Of a stretch of DNA of 64,000 nt, positions 29,092-38,145 are shown piece after piece; position 1 is the first letter of the stretch; every line of letters begins with the position of its first letter. Both the position numbers and the translations under genes were made by a program. The notes below the pieces were generated by a model. The model was given only the letters and a program-made list of their open reading frames with translations. It searched no databases and was not told where the DNA came from. This DNA is from Rhizobium sp. BT04 (GTDB lineage: Bacteria > Pseudomonadota > Alphaproteobacteria > Rhizobiales > Rhizobiaceae), in assembly GCF_030053135.1 (NCBI RefSeq), contig NZ_CP125652.1, positions 4,582,501-4,646,500 on the forward strand, read 5' to 3'.

Positions 29092-30738
29092 ATGGATTTG
29101 CTGAGTGCCACGGATTGGCTGCGTCAAAGGCCAGCTTATACCTATCCGCTGGCCGTTGCCTTCGTTGGCCTGACGTTTCTTTTCAGGCTTGCCGCCAGCG
29201 ATTATCTCTCCGGCTTTCCCTTTCTGAGCTTCCTTCCGGCAATATTGCTGGCGAGTTTCATCGGCGGCGCGGGGCCTGGCCTTGTCGCCGCGGTGCTTGC
29301 CGCTTTCATTGTCCAGCAGTTTTTCGTCGAGCCGCATGATGTCTTCTGGCCGATGAACGCCGGCCAATGGGTTGGTCTGTCGACCTATGTGATCAATGCG
29401 GCGATCATCATCGGCCTGATGGAGATGATCATCATCGCACATGGCCGGCAGAGCCGCCTTCGCGGTGAGCTCAACAGCTTCAACACGCGCCTCGAACAGA
29501 CGGTGGTCCAGCGCACCGCCGAACTGAGGCACGAGATGGAAGAGAATGCCGCCGCTCAGGCGCAGATACGCCAGTTGCAGAAGATGGAGACGATCGGCCA
29601 GCTCACCGGCGGCGTCGCTCATGATTTCAACAATATGTTGGCGATCATCATCGGCAACCTCGACCTCGCCCAACGGCGCCTGACCGGAAGCGAGGATCCC
29701 CGCCTGCTGCACTCCATCCAGAATGCCAAGGACGGCGCGCAGCGGGCCGCGGTGTTGACCGCGCGCCTTCTCGCCTTCTCGCGCCAGCAGCCGCTCGCCC
29801 CTGAAGTGATCGACCTCAACAAGCTGGTCGGCGGCATGTCGGAGCTGCTGCGCCGTACGCTCGGCGAGCAGATCCGCATCGAGACCGTGCTGGCCGGCGG
29901 CCTCTGGCCGAGCTTTGCCGATCTGAGCCAGCTCGAGAATGCCATCCTGAACCTTGCCGTCAACGCCCGCGACGCCATGCCGGGCGGCGGACATCTGACG
30001 ATCGAGACCGCCAATACCGAACTCGACGAGCGATATTCGCGCATGCATTCCGAGGTCGAGGCCGGCCAATATGTGATGGTCAGCATGACCGATACCGGCA
30101 CCGGCATGTCGCCCGACGTGATCGACCGCGCCTTCGACCCGTTCTACACCACCAAGGGCCCCGGCAAAGGCACCGGTCTCGGCCTCAGCCAGGTTTACGG
30201 CTACATCAAGCAGAGCGGCGGCCACATCAAGATTTATTCAGAGATCGACAGAGGCACGACGGTGAAGATCTATCTTCCCCGTCATGTCGGCGCGACGGAC
30301 GCCCGTTTGAGCGCCGCCGGCGCCCAGCCGCTTCCTCAGGGCAGCGTCAACGATACGATCCTGGTGGTGGAGGACGATGAGAACGTCCGCATCATGACCG
30401 CCGAAAGCTTGCATGAACTGGGTTACACCGTCTTGCAGGCGGCCAGCGGCATGGAGGCGCTTCTGATCCTGGAAGAAAATCGGGAAGTCGACCTGATCTT
30501 CACCGATATCGTCATGCCGCAAATGAGCGGGCGCCAGCTTGCCGATATCGTCCAGGAAAAATGGCCGGCGATCCGGATCCTTTACACGACGGGCTACACC
30601 CGCAATGCCATCGTCCACAATGGTGTGCTCGATCACGGCGTTTCGCTGCTGGCCAAGCCCTTCAGCTTGGAGCAGCTGGCGCACAAGATCCGCGAACTGC
30701 TGAACGTACCGGCGAGAATGGAAGATGAGCGGACGTGA
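29092..30738 (+). CDS. Hybrid sensor histidine kinase with integral membrane input
   Basis: 548 residues from ATG 29092 (AAGGGG precedes). About four transmembrane segments at 17-110 match a DUF4118-like membrane input. A coiled coil spans about 120-165. The phospho-accepting histidine is in GGVAHDFNN (H177), followed by the ATPase domain (LNLAVNARDAMPGG, DTGTGMSPD, GTGLGLSQVYG). A C-terminal receiver starts near TILVVEDDE, with D472 in TDIVMPQMSG and K522 in LAKPF. The signal and output are unknown. Confidence 0.92.
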   Translation: MDLLSATDWLRQRPAYTYPLAVAFVGLTFLFRLAASDYLSGFPFLSFLPAILLASFIGGAGPGLVAAVLAAFIVQQFFVEPHDVFWPMNAGQWVGLSTYVINAAIIIGLMEMIIIAHGRQSRLRGELNSFNTRLEQTVVQRTAELRHEMEENAAAQAQIRQLQKMETIGQLTGGVAHDFNNMLAIIIGNLDLAQRRLTGSEDPRLLHSIQNAKDGAQRAAVLTARLLAFSRQQPLAPEVIDLNKLVGGMSELLRRTLGEQIRIETVLAGGLWPSFADLSQLENAILNLAVNARDAMPGGGHLTIETANTELDERYSRMHSEVEAGQYVMVSMTDTGTGMSPDVIDRAFDPFYTTKGPGKGTGLGLSQVYGYIKQSGGHIKIYSEIDRGTTVKIYLPRHVGATDARLSAAGAQPLPQGSVNDTILVVEDDENVRIMTAESLHELGYTVLQAASGMEALLILEENREVDLIFTDIVMPQMSGRQLADIVQEKWPAIRILYTTGYTRNAIVHNGVLDHGVSLLAKPFSLEQLAHKIRELLNVPARMEDERT

Positions 30739-30773
30739 AGCATTGGGCTGCACGTCCACAGTTCAAGATCACA

Positions 30774-31088
30774 CTATTCCAGGACTTGGATCACGCGATG
30801 CGTCTTCGGTTCGACGATGACGCGCCGTTCATTGACGACGGTATAACCGTAGCCGTCGATATTGGGTACGGTATGCACTTCGACGGTGTCGGGCAGCGTC
30901 GCGCCGACCGCGATATCGCCCTCATAAACGACGGACGGTGTCTGTTGCTCCATCACATAGGTCCGCACCTCGCCGGGCAATACGACGGAGCCGGTCGCTG
31001 CGGGATCGGTGACGATGACGGTGCTCTGCGCGAAGGCGGCGGAGCTGATGGTCAGCATGGCGGCCGCGGCCAGCATGATCTTGCGCAT
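30774..31088 (-). CDS. DUF1236-type exported protein
   Basis: 104 residues with a Sec signal (IMLAAAAMLTISSAAFAQS). The mature part VEVHTVPNIDGYGYTVVNERRVIVEPKTHRVIQVLE is the DUF1236 pattern. Function unknown. Convergent with the hybrid kinase; a 324-bp gap lies upstream. Confidence 0.85.
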   Translation of the reverse strand: MRKIMLAAAAMLTISSAAFAQSTVIVTDPAATGSVVLPGEVRTYVMEQQTPSVVYEGDIAVGATLPDTVEVHTVPNIDGYGYTVVNERRVIVEPKTHRVIQVLE

Positions 31089-31412
31089 GGGATGTTCTCC
31101 TTCTTCAACTTGAGACTTCAGGGCAACGCCGGCCGTGCGGCATAGTTCCCTGGGGCTTTCGTCGGGCCGAAGACACGCGCAATGAGAGCGGCTCGAGTGT
31201 TGCTAAACTGATTTATGCATCATACGGTTGAGCTGTCCGAATAACGTTCAGTGTGATTCCGTCCGGTGACATCAACGGCCGATTCTTTACCCTTCGTTAA
31301 CCATGCTGGCGGCTTATGTCGGATGAACGGCCGGGTGGTCGTTGATTCTAAGGTCCGTCGCGTTTCGGTTGGCGGATGGATATCTGGAAAGACGAATGCG
31401 GCGGCTCGAGAC
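31089..31412. promoter_or_regulatory. Intergenic region before the cellulose operon
   Basis: 324 bases between the divergently transcribed DUF1236 gene and bcsN. The in-frame extension of bcsN from 31266 to 31413 has no similarity to lipoproteins, so I treat it as non-coding. No clear operator was seen. Confidence 0.4.
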
Positions 31413-32393
31413 ATGGGTTTGCGGAAGACGATATCGCTGATGGCCGTGGTGGGCATGATGGCCGGCTGCACGTCGACAGGCGGTGTGCGCCAGCCTTCCG
31501 GGCCGGAAACCGTGGCGCCTGAAAAGGCGCTGGTCCTGCCGCCGCCGGGCGGCCCGTCGATCGTCAGCGTCGTCGAGCACAAGCGTGGCAACGGCGTCGA
31601 GCAGACGGTATCGCTCTTTACCTCATCCTCCGTGCCCGGTCAGAATTTTCTGAAGGTCCAGTTCTTCGGCGCTTCCGGGGCCAATCCCGGGGCGGGCGAT
31701 GCGGGCTTCAGCACGATCAACGAGAGCGGCATTGCCCGAGAGGTGGCTCGTTCGGCCCCCGGCGTGCCGATGGCGACCTCGGCGACCTTCCTGCAGAACG
31801 CTTACGGCCCGTTCGGTTACGCCTCCGGCCGCAGCCGTGCCGGCGACAGCTGCATCTATGCCTGGCAGCAGATCCGCTCGAGCGCCGGCGCCAACAGCCA
31901 GGCGCGCAATTTCGGCATGATCCAGCTACGCCTGCGTCTCTGCGACGCCAGGGCGAACGAGCGCCAGCTGCTCGGCATCGTCTACGGCTATACCATCACC
32001 GGCACCTTCGACGGCGCGATCTGGAATCCGTACGGCAATCCGCCGCCCGCCGACGCCGCACTCGGACGCACCGGTGCGCCGGTCTATCCCGACGAGGGCG
32101 GCTATCGCGCCAGCGCGATGCCGATCGGCTATGAGCCAGCGCCTGCCATTGTCAGCCGGCCGCGGGCAGTTGCGGTTCGCAACGCTCCGGCGCCGCAACC
32201 GGCTGCGGGCGCGGCATCGTTGCCGGCCCCCATCGGTCCGCGCGTACCGCTGCCGGGCGAGGCGCCGCAGACGAGCGTGAAGCCCGCTGCAGCAGCCGAG
32301 CGGGTCGAACAATCCGCAAGGGCCATCGGTGTCACCGTGCCGTCGCCGGACTGCATAGGCGACACGGCCATGACGGCCGCCTGCCGCAGATAG
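31413..32393 (+). CDS. bcsN: Cellulose biosynthesis lipoprotein BcsN
   Basis: 326 residues from ATG 31413. The lipobox VVGMMAGC places the lipidated cysteine near residue 18. The central part ATFLQNAYGPFGYASGRSRAG and QLRLRLCDARANERQLLGIVYGY matches the BcsN family of rhizobial cellulose operons. The tail is proline/alanine-rich (APAPQPAAGAASLPAP). BcsN is thought to sit in the outer envelope. It is 57 bases before bcsA. Confidence 0.85.
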   Translation: MGLRKTISLMAVVGMMAGCTSTGGVRQPSGPETVAPEKALVLPPPGGPSIVSVVEHKRGNGVEQTVSLFTSSSVPGQNFLKVQFFGASGANPGAGDAGFSTINESGIAREVARSAPGVPMATSATFLQNAYGPFGYASGRSRAGDSCIYAWQQIRSSAGANSQARNFGMIQLRLRLCDARANERQLLGIVYGYTITGTFDGAIWNPYGNPPPADAALGRTGAPVYPDEGGYRASAMPIGYEPAPAIVSRPRAVAVRNAPAPQPAAGAASLPAPIGPRVPLPGEAPQTSVKPAAAAERVEQSARAIGVTVPSPDCIGDTAMTAACRR

Positions 32394-32450
32394 TGAGCAT
32401 GCCTGGGGCGCCGGAAGGTGCCCTGATTGAGCAATTTCGAGGGAACGACG

Positions 32451-34643
32451 ATGCGCAAAGCCCGCAGTGTCTTCATATGGGCCGTGGTTTCGCTCTGCAT
32501 GATCGTGCTGATCACGCTGCCGGTTAACTTGCAGACCCAGCTCATCACCAGCATCACTGTCGTGACGGTGATGGCGCTGATCAAGATATTGAAAGGCGAG
32601 GGAACCTGGCGCCTGGTGGCGCTCGCCTTCGGCACGTCGATCGTGCTGCGTTATGTCTATTGGCGCACCACCAATACACTGCCGCCTCTGAACCAGCCTG
32701 AGAATTTCATTCCCGGCCTGCTGCTCTACCTCGCCGAAATGTATAGCGTTGCGATGCTGGCGCTCAGCCTCTTCATCGTCGCCACGCCGCTGCCGCCGCG
32801 GCCTTCACGTGCCGCCAATCCCGGGCGTTTACCTCATGTCGATGTCTTCGTGCCGTCCTACAACGAGGATGCCGGCCTTCTCGGAAATACACTGGCTGCC
32901 GCCAAGGCCATGGATTATCCGGCCGACAAGCTGCATGTCTGGCTGCTCGACGACGGCGGCACCTTGCAGAAGCGTAATTCCGGCAAGCTGCTCGAAGCCC
33001 AGGCGGCAGCCGCCCGCCATCTCGAGCTGAAGCAACTCTGCCAGGACCTCGACGTTGGTTACCTCACGCGCGACCGCAACGAGCACGCCAAGGCCGGCAA
33101 TCTCAACAACGGCATGAAACACTCGACCGGCGAACTCATCGCCGTCTTCGATGCCGACCACGCACCTGCCCGCGATTTCCTGCTCGAGACCGTCGGTTAC
33201 TTCGAAGATGACCCGAAGCTTTTCCTCGTCCAGACGCCGCACTTCTTCATCAATCCCGATCCGCTGGAGCGCAACCTGCGCACCTTCGACAAGATGCCGA
33301 GCGAGAACGAAATGTTCTACGGCATCATCCAGCGCGGCCTCGACAAATGGAACGCCGCCTTCTTCTGCGGCTCGGCAGCGGTTTTGAGCCGCAAGGCGCT
33401 CGAATCCCAGAACGGCTTTTCCGGCATCAGCATCACCGAGGATTGCGAGACGGCGCTGGCGCTGCACGGCAGCGGCTGGAACAGCATCTATGTCGACAAG
33501 CCGCTGATCGCCGGCCTGCAGCCGGCCACCTTCGCAAGCTTCATCGGCCAGCGCAGCCGCTGGGCGCAGGGCATGATGCAGATCCTGCGCTTCCGCTTCC
33601 CGCTGCTGAAGCGCGGCCTGTCGATCCCGCAGCGCCTCTGCTACATGTCCTCCACGCTGTTCTGGCTCTTCCCGTTCCCGCGCACGATCTTCCTGTTTGC
33701 GCCGCTCTTCTATCTGTTCTTCGACCTGGAAATCTTCACCGCCTCCGGCGGCGAGTTCCTTGCCTATACGCTGGCCTATATGCTGGTGAACCTGATGATG
33801 CAGAACTACCTCTACGGGTCGTTCCGCTGGCCCTGGATTTCCGAGCTCTACGAATATGTCCAGACCGTGCATCTGCTGCCGGCTGTCGTCTCCGTCATGC
33901 TCAATCCGCGCAAGCCGACCTTCAAGGTCACCGCCAAGGACGAATCGATCGCCGTCAGCCGCCTGTCGGAGATCAGCCGTCCGTTCTTCGTCATCTTCGC
34001 GGTGCAGATCATCGCGCTGGTCATTACCATCTACAGGATCTACGCCGAGCCCTATAAGGCCGACGTCACGCTCGTCGTCGGCGGCTGGAACCTCATCAAC
34101 CTGATCATGGCCGGCTGCGCGCTCGGCGTCGTCTCGGAGCGCGGCGAACGCGCCTTGTCGCGGCGCGTCCGCGTCAACCGGCGCTGTGAATTCGGCGCCA
34201 ACGGCAAGTGGTACGCGGCCTCGATCGAAGACGTCTCGGTCCATGGCGCCAGGCTTCACATCTTCAACAAGCAGCTTGACGAGATGCTGGTCGGCGCCGT
34301 CGGCGAAATGCGCTTCCGGCCCTATAGCGGCGCCGATCTGGAAACCCTGCCGCTCATCGTCCGCAATATCGAGCCATCGGGCGACATCTCCAATGTCGGC
34401 TGCCAATACGTGCCGAAAAGCGCGCTCGACCATCGCCTGATCGCCGACCTGATGTTTGCCAATTCCGACCAGTGGACCGAGTTTCAGGCCGCGCGTCGCC
34501 GCAATCCGGGCCTGATCCGCGGCACGATCTGGTTCCTCGGCCTGTCGCTCTACCAGACCAGCCGTGGCCTCATTTATTTCTTCCGCAGTATGCGGCCGGA
34601 GCGGGAAGCCCAGCAGCGGGCGGCAAAGGTCAACGCCGGATGA
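32451..34643 (+). CDS. bcsA: Cellulose synthase catalytic subunit
   Basis: Inner-membrane GT2 glucosyltransferase making beta-1,4-glucan from UDP-glucose. 730 residues from ATG 32451 (GAGGGA precedes). Catalytic motifs: DDG at 167-169, FDADH at about 233-237, TED at 329-331 and QRSRW at 367-371. A C-terminal PilZ domain (RRVRVNRR, then EDVSVHGAR) should bind cyclic di-GMP, so activity is likely c-di-GMP controlled. Its stop overlaps the bcsB start (ATGA). This is called celA in older rhizobial literature. Confidence 0.97.
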   Translation: MRKARSVFIWAVVSLCMIVLITLPVNLQTQLITSITVVTVMALIKILKGEGTWRLVALAFGTSIVLRYVYWRTTNTLPPLNQPENFIPGLLLYLAEMYSVAMLALSLFIVATPLPPRPSRAANPGRLPHVDVFVPSYNEDAGLLGNTLAAAKAMDYPADKLHVWLLDDGGTLQKRNSGKLLEAQAAAARHLELKQLCQDLDVGYLTRDRNEHAKAGNLNNGMKHSTGELIAVFDADHAPARDFLLETVGYFEDDPKLFLVQTPHFFINPDPLERNLRTFDKMPSENEMFYGIIQRGLDKWNAAFFCGSAAVLSRKALESQNGFSGISITEDCETALALHGSGWNSIYVDKPLIAGLQPATFASFIGQRSRWAQGMMQILRFRFPLLKRGLSIPQRLCYMSSTLFWLFPFPRTIFLFAPLFYLFFDLEIFTASGGEFLAYTLAYMLVNLMMQNYLYGSFRWPWISELYEYVQTVHLLPAVVSVMLNPRKPTFKVTAKDESIAVSRLSEISRPFFVIFAVQIIALVITIYRIYAEPYKADVTLVVGGWNLINLIMAGCALGVVSERGERALSRRVRVNRRCEFGANGKWYAASIEDVSVHGARLHIFNKQLDEMLVGAVGEMRFRPYSGADLETLPLIVRNIEPSGDISNVGCQYVPKSALDHRLIADLMFANSDQWTEFQAARRRNPGLIRGTIWFLGLSLYQTSRGLIYFFRSMRPEREAQQRAAKVNAG

Positions 34644-37102
34644 AAAGGATCGTCGCTGCCTCGCTTCTCCTGCTGAATGCCTCCGGCTTCGCCCAGGCGC
34701 AGACGGCGCCCTTCGACATGTCCGGCGAGCGGCCGCCCGGGGTATCCGTGACCCCGAGATTGACGCCGCCCACGCCGCCGGCAGCGCCGGCACCGGCTCC
34801 CGTCACGCCTCCGGTTTCCGTCATACCCGCACCTGCAACTCCGGCCGCTCCGGCTCCCGCACCCGTTCCTCCGGCGATCGCCGTCCAGCCGCAGCCGGCG
34901 GCGCCTGTACTCCAGCCAGCCGCGGTGGCAAATGCGGCTGCGCCGCCGCACTCCGGCGATGTCCGCCGCTATGTCGTGCCCTTTTCGAAACTGGGTCTCG
35001 CCGGCGAATATGATCGCCGGTCATGGTCGGTCTATCTGACGCCGGAACAGGCGGCGGCCAAGGCAAGCTTCACCTTCGCCTACCAGAATGCGATCGTCGT
35101 CGCACCTGAGGCCTCGGCGCTGACCGTCTATCTCAACAACCGCCCGATCGGCCAGCAGCGCATCGGTTCGCCGGATGGCCCGTCGGCCGTCACCTTCGCG
35201 GTGCCGCCCGGTCTGCTGCAACCCGGCGCCAATCTCGTCACCTTCGAAGCCGCCCAGCGCCACCGCACCGATTGCAGCATCCAGTCCACCTATGAATTGT
35301 GGTCGAATATCGATCCGGCCGGAACCTATCTGAGTTTCGCCGGCACCGACGCCGCACTACTGGCGGGCGCCGATGCGATCCGCGCCATCGGCGTCGACGG
35401 CGCCGGCAAGACCGAGTTCGACATCGTTGTCCCGGCGCTGGAGCAGCCGGGAACCACCAGGCCGCTGCTTCGGCTGGCGCAGGGCCTGTCGGTGCTGAGC
35501 AGCATGCCGAACCAGATCTTTGCCTTCAGCACCAATTCGCTTCCGGCTGCCGGGCCCGGAAAGCTCAGCGTGCTCGTTGGTACCGCGGCGGAGCTGCGGC
35601 CGCTCTTTCCCGGCCTGCCGCCCGGCGCCGAAAGCGCAGCACTCGCCGCTTTCGTCACCGATCCGCGCAGCGGCTCGCCGGTGCTTCTGATCAGCGGGCC
35701 CTCCTGGCCGGCGGTCTCCTCGGCGATCGATACCATCGTCTCGCCGACGGACAGGTCGTCGGATGTCCGCCGCGACGTGCTGACCACCGAGCGCTGGAGC
35801 GCGCCGAACGCGCCGCTGGTCTTTTCCGATACGAACATCGCTTTGTCGCAGCTTGGCGTGAAGACCACCGAATTCTCCGGCCGGCGGTTGCGGACCAGCT
35901 TCAATATCGCCGTGCCGGCTGACTTTTATGCCAATGCCTATGGCGAGGCGAAGGTGCTGCTCGACGCGGCCTATACCGATAACGTGCTGCCCGGTAGCCA
36001 CATCGATATCTACGTCAACGACAATATTGCCTCCACCGTGCCGATCACCACGACGTCAGGCGGCATTCTCCGCCATCTGCCGATCCGCGTGACGATGCGC
36101 CACTTCAAGCCGGGTCTTAACACGGTGGCGATCGAGGCGATCCTGATGACCAAGGACGATGCGGCTTGCGCGCCGGGCGCAACCGCCGGCGCGACACCGC
36201 GCTTTGCCCTGTTCGATACTTCTGAGCTGCATATTCCGGATTTCGCCCGCGTCGGTCAGCGTCCGAATTTGGCCGCCATGGCCGGCACCGCCTATCCCTA
36301 TGGACGGGCCACGGAGCCGACGCCGCTCTTCATCGACCGCATCGACGCCGACACGCTTTCGGCCGCCGCAACCCTGCTTGGCCAGATGGCGATCACCGCC
36401 GGCCATCCGATCGCCGTCGAAACCGTCGCCTCGCCGAATATGATCGGCGATCGCGATGCCATCTTCATCGGCTCCATCTCGCAGATGCCGGCAACGGCGC
36501 TGTCGCAGACCAATATCGCCACGGCGAGCCAGGCCTCCTGGCGTCCCGTGACGGATGCGCAGGCGGCTGTCGTCGATACCGGTACGGCTTTCGAGGAGTG
36601 GAATTCCAAGGTCAGCGGCGGTGTGTTGCGCAGTCGGATCACGGCTTTCCGCGAGTGGGTGTCGCGTAATTTCGATATCTCCCGCAGTTCGCTGCAGTTC
36701 GTGCCCGGCGCCGAGGAGATCTTTACGCCGCCCAACGCCGCCACGCTGCTGGTTGCCCAGGGCTCCAGCCCTGCGGGAACGGGCTCATGGACGGTGGTGG
36801 CGGCGCCGTCGGCGAAGGATCTGCGTGAAGGGCTCGAGGTTCTGACCGCGCAGCTGAACTGGCCGCAGATATCGGGCCACATCACCACCTATTCGGGCAA
36901 GACCGGCAAGATCGAGGCGGTGCCCGTCACCCGTTTCGATTTCGTGCCGTCCATGCCCTGGTCGATCGCCAACTACCGCCTGATCGCCGCCAACTGGCTG
37001 TCGACGAACATCCTCTCCTATGCCTTCCTGCTGGTCGTCTTCGTGCTTTTGATCGGGGTCACCACATCGACGATGCTCAAAAGGCTGGGCCGGTCGAAAT
37101 GA
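34640..37102 (+). CDS. bcsB: Cellulose synthase regulatory subunit BcsB
   Basis: 820 residues. Signal peptide KRIVAASLLLLNASGFAQAQ, then a proline/alanine-rich linker to about residue 105. Two CBD/flavodoxin-like repeats follow (RRYVVPFSKLGLAGEYDRRS; VVAPEASALTVYLNNRPIG). The C-terminal anchor is ILSYAFLLVVFVLLIGVTT. BcsB is periplasmic, membrane-anchored, and guides the glucan through BcsA. It overlaps bcsA and bcsZ by 4 bases each. Confidence 0.95.
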   Translation: MKRIVAASLLLLNASGFAQAQTAPFDMSGERPPGVSVTPRLTPPTPPAAPAPAPVTPPVSVIPAPATPAAPAPAPVPPAIAVQPQPAAPVLQPAAVANAAAPPHSGDVRRYVVPFSKLGLAGEYDRRSWSVYLTPEQAAAKASFTFAYQNAIVVAPEASALTVYLNNRPIGQQRIGSPDGPSAVTFAVPPGLLQPGANLVTFEAAQRHRTDCSIQSTYELWSNIDPAGTYLSFAGTDAALLAGADAIRAIGVDGAGKTEFDIVVPALEQPGTTRPLLRLAQGLSVLSSMPNQIFAFSTNSLPAAGPGKLSVLVGTAAELRPLFPGLPPGAESAALAAFVTDPRSGSPVLLISGPSWPAVSSAIDTIVSPTDRSSDVRRDVLTTERWSAPNAPLVFSDTNIALSQLGVKTTEFSGRRLRTSFNIAVPADFYANAYGEAKVLLDAAYTDNVLPGSHIDIYVNDNIASTVPITTTSGGILRHLPIRVTMRHFKPGLNTVAIEAILMTKDDAACAPGATAGATPRFALFDTSELHIPDFARVGQRPNLAAMAGTAYPYGRATEPTPLFIDRIDADTLSAAATLLGQMAITAGHPIAVETVASPNMIGDRDAIFIGSISQMPATALSQTNIATASQASWRPVTDAQAAVVDTGTAFEEWNSKVSGGVLRSRITAFREWVSRNFDISRSSLQFVPGAEEIFTPPNAATLLVAQGSSPAGTGSWTVVAAPSAKDLREGLEVLTAQLNWPQISGHITTYSGKTGKIEAVPVTRFDFVPSMPWSIANYRLIAANWLSTNILSYAFLLVVFVLLIGVTTSTMLKRLGRSK

Positions 37103-38145
37103 GGCGGTTGCGCGCACTCCTGCTGGCGGCAACGGTCGCGTTTGCCCCGACGGGCGAGCCCGCCGTCGCGCAGCAGGCGATGATCAATGCCGCTGCATGG
37201 TCGGCCTACAAGGCGAAGTTTCTCGATGCGACCGGCCGCATCGTCGATAACGGCAACGGCAATATCAGCCACAGCGAAGGGCAGGGCTATGGTCTGCTGC
37301 TCGCCTATCTCGCAGCAAGCCCGGCTGATTTCGAGCAGATCTGGTATTTTACCCGCACCGAGCTGCTGCTGCGCGACGATGGCCTGGCCGTTTGGAAATG
37401 GGATCCGAACGTCAGGCCGCACGTCGCCGATACCAACAATGCCACCGATGGCGACATGTTGATCGCTTATGCGCTGGCGCTTGCCGGCACGGCGTGGAAA
37501 CGCGACGACTATATCCTCGCCGCCTCCCGCATGGCGCAGGCTCTGCTTGCCGAAACTGTCGCCAGTTCGGAGGGCCGCACCTTGCTGTTGCCGGGAACCG
37601 AAGGTTTTACCGGCAGCGACCGTGATGACGGTCCCGTCGTCAATCCGTCCTACTGGATTTACGAGGCGATCCCGGTCATGTCGGCGCTCGCTCCGTCGGA
37701 TGCCTGGAAAAAACTCTCGGCTGACGGCGTGGAGCTGTTGAGCAGGATGCAGTTCGGCCCGCGCAAGCTTCCTGCCGAATGGGTGAGCCTGCGTGACAAG
37801 CCGCGGCCGGCAAAGGGGTTCGACGCCGAATTCTCATATAACGCCATCCGCATCCCGCTCTATCTCGCGCGTGGCGGCATCACCGACAAGGCGCTGCTCG
37901 TCCGCCTGCAAAAGGGGATGTCGCAAGACGGCGTGCCCGCCACCATCGATCTGACCACCGGCCGGCCGAAGACCATCCTGTCGGACCCCGGTTATCGAAT
38001 TGTTAACGATGTTGTGGCCTGTGTTGTCGACGGGACCAAGCTGCCGAGCTCGGCCCTGCAATTTGCGCCCGCGCTCTATTATCCGTCCACGCTTCAACTG
38101 CTGGGGCTGGCTTATATCGGGGAGAAGCATCCGGAGTGTCTGTGA
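37099..38145 (+). CDS. bcsZ: Periplasmic endoglucanase BcsZ (GH8)
   Basis: 348 residues with an N-terminal signal (LRALLLAATVAFAPTGEPAVAQ). GH8 acid E60 in HSEGQGYGLLLAYLA and base D117 in NNATDGDMLIAYALAL. It trims glucan in the periplasm; called celC in rhizobia. ATG overlaps the bcsB stop (ATGA). The stop overlaps the next gene's GTG. Confidence 0.95.
   Translation: MRRLRALLLAATVAFAPTGEPAVAQQAMINAAAWSAYKAKFLDATGRIVDNGNGNISHSEGQGYGLLLAYLAASPADFEQIWYFTRTELLLRDDGLAVWKWDPNVRPHVADTNNATDGDMLIAYALALAGTAWKRDDYILAASRMAQALLAETVASSEGRTLLLPGTEGFTGSDRDDGPVVNPSYWIYEAIPVMSALAPSDAWKKLSADGVELLSRMQFGPRKLPAEWVSLRDKPRPAKGFDAEFSYNAIRIPLYLARGGITDKALLVRLQKGMSQDGVPATIDLTTGRPKTILSDPGYRIVNDVVACVVDGTKLPSSALQFAPALYYPSTLQLLGLAYIGEKHPECL

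Noticed and set aside
32829..34793. 654-codon frame antisense to bcsA
   Set aside because: Shadow of bcsA; acidic/arginine-rich without any motif.
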